DNA of 64,000 nucleotides from Antedon bifida (Eukaryota > Echinodermata > Crinoidea > Comatulida > Antedonidae). Below the pieces are notes generated by a model. It ran no database searches. It was given only the letters and a program-made list of their open reading frames with translations, and was not told the origin of the DNA. The stretch spans positions 17,670,001-17,734,000 of the forward strand of contig OY727102.1 of assembly GCA_963402885.1 (NCBI GenBank). Direction: 5' to 3'. The position numbers and the translations under genes are program-made. The stretch's first letter is position 1; each line of letters starts with the position of its first letter. Positions 26,301 through 34,741 of the stretch are shown here, in pieces.

Positions 26301-28610
26301 TCTGCTTTTCCTTTTTGGTTATCTCAATGTTTTATGGATCATTTTTGTGTGTAAAGCTCTTAGAAACATTGTATTAGGCGCTATACTGTATAAGACTACC
26401 ATTATTATTATTATTTTAAAAAATGGCCGATTCTCTGAAACAGACCTTGTACTTCTTCATAAATTCTTCAACATTCTTAAATTCATCTGATTGGACTTGT
26501 TTAAAGGCTGCCTTGTATTGTACTAACAGCTTGGAACAGGCAGCCGTGTATCTGATGAAAACAAAATGATTTAATTGATAATTGATTTGATATTGATTAT
26601 TGATAATTCCTATAATATTTTTATTGTAGTGGAGCTGTAGTTTGGTGGTTAACATGCTTGCCTTCATATTCTAAGGTCCAGGGTTCAATCCTGACCTAGT
26701 GCCAGGGTTGTAACCAACGACTCTTTCAACTCCACCCTCTTAGTTTATAAGCACGATAAATTATTATAAAATATTTTATCTATCCTGTAATTGGCAAGTT
26801 GCTCGCTGTTGGATGTGTATTAAATAAAAAAAATTAAAACAATAATGTATTAGTTAGCTAAGTGAAAGATAAATAATTGTAACTTCTTAGTTATATACTA
26901 TATTTTTGTTATTTGATCAATTTTGCTATTACAATTTTAGAAGTAGTTTTTAATTTTTTTGTTAAATCAATCTGTTATTTCAATTCAAATGTATTTGATT
27001 AAATTATGATATTTTCTCAACATTGATTACCAAATAAAGAAATTCAAACTCAGCCAATAGCCAGAGTAGATTGCAATACTCCCTTGTCTAACATTCCATC
27101 AAACTCAAACTATCAAACAAATGTGATGTGCCCATATATGGACATGATGATGTCATATCGCTACCATATTTGGGCACAGTCACACTTTTTTTCAAACTAA
27201 TTTGATAGTGTAGACAGAGCTTTAGAAAACAATGTCAGAATATCTTACTCTTTGGGTGACACTGCATCTTTGATGTAAGCTTTTTCTAGGTATTGCATTG
27301 TGTTAATTACGGCAAACAGCTCCGCGGAATTATCATGTTTCTCGCGTTCTCTTGAATTTCGGTACAACTTTACTTCCTGTATTGGAGAAATAAAAACCGT
27401 GTAAAAGATGATTAGTTTTGATATCCTTTATGTTTCAACATATTTCAAATGGGAAGTTAAAATTTTCTGCACCCAGAATTATAATTAGCAGATTATAAAT
27501 TATACTTATAAATCTGTTTCTACATGAACTTAAAGATATATTGTCCCCCTAAAATTTTTTTTTTAATATGCTATTTTAATGTCACATAATAGTTATTCAC
27601 TTTGACAAAAAACTAAATCGGAAAAAAAAAATTTACCTGAAAAAAAATGTAATTCAAAGCAAAAAATACTTAAATTGTCTGTCAGACAATGGGGTTTGGT
27701 TAAAATTAAACATTTCTTTTGTCTTTTTATAAGTGAAATAATTATTTTTTTTTTGTTTTTTTTTACAGAAGTGAATATTAACTTTATTAAAACTGCAAAA
27801 TTGCCTAGTATATAAAGTCTGATTTTATTAATCTTCATTTTTCATGTTTTTGGGGGCCAATACATCTCTAATAATGTTAAATCATTTTGTAAATAAATAC
27901 ATACAGATTTTCAAAAAACTTGAAGCTAGAGGCTATCAGTAAATGACAAGAATGTTGATGAAATTTGAGTATTACTTACCTCATATAATTCAGGTCGATG
28001 AACAGGCCCTGTTTTATTAAAAAAGAAACTTATTGAATAAAAAATGCTATATTAAATTATATTTGAAAAAAGTATTGTAATGTAAATGATGATGAAGAGA
28101 CTAAAAAAAAATCGCATAGGCCTACATTATGTTCATTGTTTGTATCGGCAGACGGAAATATTTTATTTTGATTAATTGGCTAGGTCTATGCTATGGGAGA
28201 GCCTCTCTAACTAACTAGTACTACTACTTAGTACTAGCCATTATTAATTATTTATGATTTAATATTGATTGACGACAGCCTAATAAAAGTATGCTTGCTC
28301 AATTATTGTCAATTGAATTAATTATTGTGGTGACAATTCGGTTCATTATCTTTCAGGAAACTGGTGTATATCACTTTAAAGTAGGAATAGTAGTAGAGCC
28401 TAGCCTAGAGGAGGCCTAATCTCTAACTAGGCCTAGCCTAACTCACTCCCGGCCGGCCTCGCCCGGCCAGCAGACTCAGCCTGGCCCTAAAAAGGGCCTA
28501 GGAAATAGGCCTAGGCTAGATAGATTCTATATTTCATTATACAGTACATAAATGGTAGATTTACCTTGATTAGTCTGGTTAGTGGGAGCCACTCCTGGGA
28601 ATATAGACAT
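20386..28610 (-). CDS. VPS28: VPS28, ESCRT-I subunit
   Basis: VPS28 binds TSG101 and VPS37 in cytosolic ESCRT-I, which sorts ubiquitinated cargo into multivesicular bodies; its C-terminal four-helix domain contacts ESCRT-II. Exons in transcript order: 28565-28610, 27980-28008, 27249-27376, 26446-26551, 25546-25647, 23036-23181, 20386-20506; total 225 aa against 221 in human. Conserved blocks run in order along the protein: R-P-E-L-Y-E-E-V-K-L-Y (~19-31), A-E-L-F-A-V (~43-48), [13 protein letters not shown] (~69-81), [12 protein letters not shown] (~110-121), F-I-T-V-M-D-K-L (~139-146) and D-L-E-S-A-Y-N near the C-terminus. Exon 4 ends at a weaker donor (GTCTGT). Introns carry MITEs, SINE parts and small tandem repeats. 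Head-to-head with NSMCE1; a housekeeping gene. Confidence 0.95.
22026..22235 (+). mobile_element. MITE-C copy, truncated, joined to a MITE-B piece
   Basis: Begins after TTAA with AGATGTGTTTTTCCCC, then GTCACATAATAGTTACTCAC as in the full copy at 34.1 kb. Its right part is replaced by a MITE-B-like end (22236-22303, CATTGGTCAAGTCGC to ATGGGAACTAAGCTTA). In VPS28 intron 6. Confidence 0.65.
22575..22925 (+). mobile_element. tRNA-derived SINE
   Basis: Head with Pol III promoter boxes: A-box-like TGGCGCAGTGTGTTGGA (~22582) and B-box GAGTTCGAATCCAAC (~22627). Body includes GGCCATATACATAGCTGC, ACCGACCGACCGAC and GTGAGCTGTAGAGTTGCG; the tail is AGCGCTTAGAGGC...AATAAGCGCTA, a hairpin-like end. A body-only copy is at 33964-34084. 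In VPS28 intron 6. Confidence 0.65.
23176..23345. repeat. Short tandem repeat spanning the VPS28 exon 6 acceptor
   Basis: Four copies of a ~40-50-bp unit with GCTATACAAAGAAACAC (at 23181, 23222, 23261 and, as GCTATAT, 23310). On the coding strand each reads TTTGTATAGC, so the true 3' splice site (exon start 23181) has three upstream look-alikes. Confidence 0.75.
23490..23660. repeat. Two-copy direct repeat in VPS28 intron 5
   Basis: GATTCCTCTTGTCAGTGTAC followed by CATTATTTTCTAGTATTAAT occurs at ~23500 and again at ~23607. A SINE-tail-like AAGCGCTTACAGGCTTTG segment follows at ~23705. Confidence 0.55.
23938..24090. mobile_element. MITE-A copy in VPS28 intron 5
   Basis: Left end diverged (AAACTAGTTTGACAAAAAAAG), right end AAAGTTTGATAGTGTAGACA, with two ATATGGTAGTGATATG arms. 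Opposite orientation to the 20.1-kb copy. Confidence 0.8.
24480..24725. repeat. ~46-50-bp tandem repeat in VPS28 intron 5
   Basis: Three to four units containing GTGAACATTTTTATTGTTAC and a GTAACTAGTGCTATT-like joiner. AT-rich, no coding potential. Confidence 0.6.
25079..25191. mobile_element. MITE-A copy, right end missing
   Basis: Intact left end AAGCTCTGTCTACACTATCA; breaks off after CACATCACATTTTTTTTG without the right terminal repeat. Confidence 0.75.
25230..25440 (+). mobile_element. Possible LINE 3' tail in VPS28 intron 5
   Basis: AT-rich 3' UTR-like stretch ending in AATAAACGAAACGAAAAC and ATTGATTGATTG, reminiscent of the tails at 3.0 and 16.8 kb. Coding part absent. Confidence 0.3.
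25798..25860 (-). mobile_element. MITE-C fragment in VPS28 intron 4
   Basis: Contains AACTATTATGTGACATTAAA, the reverse complement of the inner part of MITE-C at 34.1 kb. Confidence 0.55.
26350..26415 (+). repeat. SINE/L2-type 3' tail with (ATT)n, in VPS28 intron 4
   Basis: AAAGCTCTTAGAAACATTG followed by AGGCGCTATACTGTATAAG and an ATT trinucleotide run, resembling the tail of the SINE at 22.9 kb. It ends ~30 bp before the exon 4 donor at 26446. Confidence 0.5.
26630..26710 (+). repeat. tRNA-like SINE head in VPS28 intron 3
   Basis: A-box-like TAGTTTGGTGGTTAACATG and B-box GGTTCAATCC at the usual tRNA spacing. No tRNA cloverleaf could be completed, so it is a SINE head or tRNA relic. Confidence 0.5.
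27105..27222. mobile_element. MITE-A copy in VPS28 intron 3
   Basis: Right end TTTGATAGTGTAGACAGAGC intact; inner ATGGACATGATGATGTCAT conserved; left end worn. It finishes ~26 bp before the exon 3 donor. Confidence 0.75.
27534..27867 (+). mobile_element. MITE-C copy in VPS28 intron 2
   Basis: Preceded by TTAA, begins AGATATATTGTCCCCC and ends GGGGGCCAATACATCT (terminal inverted repeats) followed by CTAA. Length ~334 bp. Confidence 0.75.
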
Positions 28611-29290
28611 ATTTTACTTATTATTGTTAATAAAATACAGTTTTTAATGAAAAAAAATCGTCGGCGGTCCGGTCAGAAGGATATGAATCACGGCTACAAC
28701 AACAAAATTGACATGACATGACATTTGACCCGGAAGAGAAACGCTACAAATTAATTGCCAAATTTCGCGCGAAAAGAAAATACTGTACATACGAAACACG
28801 ACAAAGTAATAATAATACTAGCTAATTAATAGTTTAGAGGATTAAGTGTTTGGTCACAGAGTTAGTGTAGGCCTAGGTCTAGGCCTAGTATTAAAGCAAT
28901 TTATGAAGGCATAAATAATCATAGAAATCCATTAAGCCTAGATAATCTAGCCTAGCCTAGCTTAGCTTATAATAATAATTAGCCTAAAGACTAGGCTAGC
29001 CTACATATTACTAACACTACTACTAGCAGGAGTAGCCTAGCTAGGTAGAAGCCTGACCCTAGTAGGCTAGCCTCTACTCTATGCCTTTAGGACCTAGCTA
29101 GGCCTACGTACTACAAGCTAGCTACCTAGCCAAAGGGGATCGCCAGAGGACTAGCTAGGCCTACCTATCTTCTTTCTAGTTCTAGTAGTAGTAGTAGACG
29201 TAGGCATAAATTATGTACTACTACTAGTAGTTAGTACTGTCTGAGAATCAATAGGCCTATGCTTGCTCTTGATTGATTGTGGAAACTACT
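28390..29290. promoter_or_regulatory. Shared VPS28/NSMCE1 upstream region, AGGCCTA/CTAG-rich
   Basis: The 810 bp between the two divergent start codons (28610 and 29421), plus VPS28 intron 1, are packed with AGGCCT, TAGGCCTA, CTAGCC and CTAGTA motifs on both strands, including a GC-rich stretch at 28448-28500. A bidirectional promoter is inferred from the head-to-head layout of two housekeeping genes; no TATA box was identified. Confidence 0.55.
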
Positions 29291-29420
29291 ATTGCTATTA
29301 GGCTATAATTAGTGACTACGTGAATTGCATGGTTCTTTGAAAGTCGTTTTGACTGTTTATTTGTTTATAATTTTACACAATCAAAATTATTATATTTTTG
29401 ACCTTAGATAAAAAAAAACC

Positions 29421-32400
29421 ATGGCAATGACCGATGCCCACCGTCTTTCTCTTCAATCATTTATGACAAAAGGAGTGATGTCATCCGAGGAGGTGATAAG
29501 ACTTCATGCTCATGCATGTGCAAAATTCCAGGTGTACCATGTAGAAAATGGACATGATGAATTTGTAAAAAGAATAAATAGAAATATCCAACCATTTTCT
29601 ATGGAGATACGTGTTGCAAAAGATGAAGACGACGGAAATCAAGTTTATGTTCTGGTAATAAAAAATTACATTTAATTTTTAAATATTAATATTCATTAAT
29701 TATGAAATACTAATTAAAGGAAATAAAGAAATCAATATTGTTATACGTATTTTTTAATTTTCAGGTTCGAACTGAAGAGTCAGAAATTTGCAAGTTGATT
29801 TCAGACTATCAAGCAAATGAACTAGCTCTTTTTCAGAAAATAGTAAGGAATATCTAAAGCTCTGCCTACACTATCAAACTAGTTTGACAAAAAAAGTGCG
29901 ATGTGCCCAAATATGGTAATGATATACTTAAATATGGTAGTGATATGACATCATCATGTCCATATATGGGCACATCGCACTTTTTTGTCTCATAAAGTTT
30001 GATAGTGTAGACAGAGCTTCACACTTGCAAAATAATTAGTGAACACTTTTGAAAAAGTCTGGGTCCTCATTCAACGTTGCTAATGAATGTGCACATCCCT
30101 CACACACCACTCGCGCTATAATCTGGAATTTATCCATTAATTCCACCATAATATAATCAAATTCTGAATAAATTTACACACACTTTATTCAATTGTATAC
30201 AGAATGCAGAAAATTGTATTGGTCTTGCTTGATATAAAGTACAGTACGAAGAAATTAATGGCATTAGTGGCAGCTCATATAAAGTAACATGAAAATATAT
30301 CAAAACAAACTTTATCTTTGCAATTCAAAAATATGCAAAAAAAGAAGAAAAATAAATTCCGCCTGACTATTGCATTATACATGTGAATAACATTAGGTAC
30401 AAAGGAGAACCTATATCGATCATGTTTCGTATATAGCCTGTTTATATAGCTTCAGTAGGATTATAGCCACCCAAGTCCTTAGAAGGCAGAGACTCAACTT
30501 GTGCTAACCACAGTAATCATTAATTTTAGCGACAAGAGCGTATTTTTATACTTCGGTTTCGCTGCTGGCATGAAATATACTTGAACCATTTTTTCCACTT
30601 TCACAGCATTTCAAGACTTGTTTTTTGCACTTTAAAAGTTAAAACCATTAACCATTATTAGTATTATTACAGTACTTATAAATACTACATGTTATGAATT
30701 CTGTTTTTATAGTCTACATCTTTACTTATTTTCCCTTTAGATTGATCTAATTATTGAGAATGGTACAGGTATGGCATCATCCACAGATGTGCTCAACATT
30801 GTGTTGCCGCAGCCTCACAAATTGTTAAAGATAGATAAACAAATAGTACTTGATAAGTTGGTAGCTGAAAAATGGTTAAAAAAGGTAATTTTAAACTCTT
30901 GGTCATCTTATCTGAAAGAATCGCGCGATTAAAAGGGTCGATGTTCGGCCACGAACTAAGAATGGGAGAAAATACACCTGAGCATTCCTCATTAGTTTTA
31001 GCGGTGGTTTTATTTAAATGATTTTAAAGGACGTGTTTGTAGACATCAACTTAATTTACTATATCATTAGAAAAGATCTGAGCAGTAGACATTTTTAAGC
31101 TTAAAACACTGAGCGACATGCAGTTGTTGAGAGATGTAGCTAAAGACCGTAAGCAATGGTATGACCGCTATTAAAGGGTCCTTTTGACCTTCGTGTCGGA
31201 CAGACTATGTCTTTTATACATGAACTAACAGACTCTGTACCCATCTAATCTAATAATATGGATATACAGCGTTTGGGAAGTATATGTATGTTTCTCAGAA
31301 AAACTTTTTAATCAGTGTGGACCAAAATATTGTAATCAGGTAGTCCAATATTGGGGTACAGTAGTTGACTGTAGAAATGTATGACCGTGTCCAAGTGGAT
31401 AAATCTACTGCGTGCGAATCTCAAGCAAATTACCAAATCTTGTCTTTTAATGTTAAAATTACTTCATGGTATCTTCAGTGTAATAATCAATAATGTATTA
31501 ACCAAAAATGCTACTGTATTTTCCAGAACCAAGGTCAGATATCGTTGACCACCAGATCAATTTTAGAATTAAAGCACTATCTACGAGAACACTTCCCTGA
31601 TGATGTCACAGTTTGCAATCTGTGCAGCAACATTGTTTTTAAGGTACATCAACTTTACTGTATACATGGGTTAATTGTGTTTGTTCATGATTGTAGACAA
31701 AAACAGACCGTATTGGAGCAATTTTGATTTTGCATCATCTCATTTAATTCTTCAATTACATGATGTAAACCAAACATGTGACTTCTAAACTAGTTGTCAA
31801 ACTTCCTTTTTTTAATTTGTTTTACATAAAGTTATGTTTTTAAAGATGTATTGTCACCCAAAAACATGAAAAATTAAGATTAATAATGTTTTAATAAAGT
31901 TATTCACTTCTGTAAAAAAAACAACAAAAATAATTATTTCACTTATAAAAAGACAAAAGAAACCTTTAATTTTAACCAAAAACCATTGTCTGACAGACAA
32001 TTTAAATATTTTTTGCTTTTAATTACATTTTTTTCAGGTAAATAATTTTTTTTTTAGGGGACAATATATCTTTAAGTTTTGTAACAGTAATTAGGGTATT
32101 CATTCTGTGTGTACATTTTTTAAAATTTTGTTATACAAAACTATAATTAAATTAATAATTTATTAAATTACTTAAAAGTTTCGATATACTTTCTTTTTTA
32201 GGGTAACAACTGCAGTAATATCAACTGTAGTGTTCGTTTGCATTTCCATTGCTCCAGAGACATGTTTCATGGCCGACCAAATGCTGTGTGCCCTGGATGT
32301 GGTACAAAATGGCCATATGTAGTCGAGAATGGTAAGTTGACTATTTAAACAGAAAAGCATTCAATGTTTATAATAATGTTTAGTTTAAGAAAGTACAAAA

Positions 32401-32703
32401 TAGGTTGCGCTATTGTATTTCAAAAGCAATAGTATAAAAAAATATTTTCCAAACGCGGAAGTACTATTAAACGATCGTTTAATAGTGCGTACTACTGCAC
32501 GCCATGTGACCCACAATCGTTCAATCAAATGACAGGAATTTATATAGGTGTTATATAATACTTTTTACTGAACATAGTTCTCTCAAGTATGCCTTTTGAC
32601 AATGGAATTTATGGTTTATTTTATTGTTGTAGGAATGGAGGTTGATTCCGAACAGGGCACTTCGTCATCATCATCTAGTACATCTAAAAAAAGAAAGAGA
32701 TGA
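29421..32703 (+). CDS. NSMCE1: NSMCE1 (Nse1), SMC5/6 complex RING-like subunit
   Basis: Nse1 pairs with a MAGE-type Nse3 and Nse4 in the nuclear SMC5-SMC6 complex and acts in recombinational DNA repair with ubiquitin-ligase-type activity. Exons: 29421-29654, 29765-29842, 30741-30884, 31527-31643, 32202-32331, 32633-32703; 257 aa against 266 in human. Conserved landmarks: M-T-D-x-H-R near the start, I-E-I/V-like block ending in V-Y-V-L (~75-78), L-I-I-E-N-G-T-G-M-A-S-S-T (~106-118), winged-helix segment, then a C4HC3-type RING-like domain (residues ~180-230) with C-N-L-C, two further cysteines, L-H-F-H-C and C-P-G-C. The short tail is a Ser run followed by K-K-R-K-R, a possible nuclear localisation signal. 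ATG 29421 was taken; ATG 29427 is an alternative. Divergent from VPS28. Confidence 0.93.
29856..30019. mobile_element. MITE-A copy 13 bp past the NSMCE1 exon 2 donor
   Basis: Among the most intact copies (~164 bp): AAGCTCTGCCTACACTATCA at the left, AAGTTTGATAGTGTAGACAG at the right, two ATATGGTAGTGATATG arms and a mirror CCATATATGGGCACATCGCA. The whole unit folds back on itself. Confidence 0.85.
31844..32071 (-). mobile_element. MITE-C copy in NSMCE1 intron 4, reverse orientation
   Basis: TTAA on both sides, left AGATGTATTGTCACCC, right GGGGACAATATATCT. About 228 bp, internally shortened compared with the 347-bp copy at 34.1 kb. Confidence 0.75.
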
Positions 32704-32902
32704 GGCATCCAAAAAGACATCACATTCATTTCATTATTGCAACAATTCCGTCCACTACCTTTAATATGCTGTATTAAGTTTACGATATGTGAACAAATTG
32801 ATATGTTTTCTACAACAAGAATGCATATTATATTGCCTTGATCCTACAGTAAAAGTATAAATTGAATGTTTACTGTGTATATATCAGTATGACTATAGTA
32901 AC

Positions 32903-33032
32903 AAGCTCTGTCTACACTATCAAACTTCATGTGACAAAAAATGGATATCCATATATGGACATGATGATCACTACCATATTTGGGTACATCACACTTTTTT
33001 TGTCAAACTAGTTTGATAGTGTAGACAGAGCT
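32903..33032. mobile_element. MITE-A copy downstream of NSMCE1
   Basis: Ends AAGCTCTGTCTACACTATCA and TTTGATAGTGTAGACAGAGC, ~200 bp past the NSMCE1 stop. Shortened centre (~130 bp). Confidence 0.85.
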
Positions 33033-33039
33033 TTACATT

Positions 33040-33560
33040 ACAATATTTACCTGTTTTCATAATATAGTATTACGATTATACAATGTATAAGTACTATTTT
33101 GTATCTACAGAAAGTATTACATTGTAATAGGCCTAATAATTCGGTTTACAGACAAAAAAACGTATAAATCAGTTAAAAAAATGTGTTGGAGAGTTTACAG
33201 ATTTACTATGTATAATATAAATAGATAAAGTAAACTGTATTTTCTTTGATTTATCTTAATAGTTTTACACATTAATTACATAATTAATCTAGACTGGTGC
33301 TGCTTAAATCGCTTTGTGCATTTACTTTTATACAACTCATTTGGAATATAATGTAAATATACACATTGTAATTTGTTTTTGGAATTTTTATTGTACAGTT
33401 GTTTTGTTTAAAGCTATAAGATTAAAATTGTTGAATACTTGCATCGACGGATCCTGGGTGAGTTGGATCTCACCTGACACACTAAATATCGGAAAAGTAT
33501 GATGCAAAAGATAAAACCGTAGTATCCAACGATTCAAGACTGTATTGTAGATTGCACTTT
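33040..33560. other. Intergenic sequence, nothing recognised
   Basis: AT-rich DNA between two MITE-A copies in the space separating convergent NSMCE1 and the DEG/ENaC gene. No exon or RNA gene seen. Confidence 0.4.
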
Positions 33561-33563
33561 CTA

Positions 33564-33736
33564 AAGCTATGTCTACACTATCAAAATAGTTTGACAAATA
33601 CAGTGTGATGTGCCCAATTATGGTTGGTAGTGATATGCCTAAATATACTGTAGTAGTTATATGACATCATCATGTCCATATATGGGCACATCACATTTTT
33701 TTTGTCGCATACAATTTGATAGTGTAGACAGAGCTT
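33564..33736. mobile_element. MITE-A copy, ~173 bp
   Basis: Ends AAGCTATGTCTACACTATCA and TTTGATAGTGTAGACAGAGC with the full inner palindrome (CCATATATGGGCACATCAC). Confidence 0.85.
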
Positions 33737-33963
33737 ACTGACTGCACTATATGTTAATCTAATTTATCAGTCAGTATTTGATATACATTAATTTATTTGC
33801 AACACATATAGTACACACAACCCATTTCCTAAGTTTCGCTAAATCTACAGTTACTATTTTACATTTACTATAATTGACAGAAATAACTAACAATCACATA
33901 ATATATTCTGTAGTATAATATCATGCATCAAATTATTATACTGTACATAAAAAAAATACTGTA

Positions 33964-34084
33964 AAACAAGGCCATATACATGGCTGCAGTCGCGTGCTCA
34001 AATTTGAGTTAGTGTTTACAGACCGACCGACCAACCATCCGACTAACCGACCGATATAGTGAGCTGTAGAGTCGCGTGGCACCC
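33964..34084 (+). repeat. SINE body fragment
   Basis: GGCCATATACATGGCTGCAG, ACCGACCGACC and GTGAGCTGTAGAGTCGCG match the body of the SINE at 22.78-22.87 kb; the Pol III head is absent. Confidence 0.6.
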
Positions 34085-34137
34085 GACTAAAAAAACTGTA
34101 CATTCAAAAAAAATATATTTATACATAATTATATTAA

Positions 34138-34484
34138 AGATATATTGTCCCCCTAAAAAAATATTTTTTTTAAATTTGTTTCTTGAATATGTTATTTTAA
34201 TGTCACATAATAGTTATTCACTCTCACAAAAAATTGGGTCTGAAAAAAATGTATTTACCTGAGAAAAATGTAATTTAAAGCAAAAAATGGTCAAATTGTC
34301 TGGAAGACAATGAGTTTTTGGGTAATTTAACTGTTTATTTTGTCTTTTTATAGGTGAAATAATTTTTTTTCCCCCGTTTTTTTTCTTATGGAAGTGAACA
34401 ACTTCATTAAAACTGCAAAATGGCCTATTCAAAGTCCGATTTTAAAAATATTTATTTTTCATGATTTTGGGGGACAATACATCT
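34138..34484 (+). mobile_element. MITE-C, full-length copy (~347 bp)
   Basis: Flanked by TTAA on both sides (34134-34137 and 34485-34488). Terminal inverted repeats AGATATATTGTCCCCC and GGGGGACAATACATCT. No coding capacity; reference copy for the family in this window. The TTAA target suggests a piggyBac-type helper, but the short repeats could also simply contain TTAA. Confidence 0.8.
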
Positions 34485-34741
34485 TTAACTATTCTTTATA
34501 TTTATAAATATATATACATGTAGAAGATTGCCATTGTCATTCTATATCTATACAAAGGTCATTCTATTTAAACTATAATAATACACATTGAGTTGTCACT
34601 ATCTTAGAAAGTATTAGTCAAGGTGTGTTCGAGTGTATAACTCATATGACGTCATACATAATATTGCTACTGGTACATAATTAACAATAATTGTTATGTG
34701 CCCATTTGAACAGAAATGTTTCGTTCGTTTTCGGGCTACAG

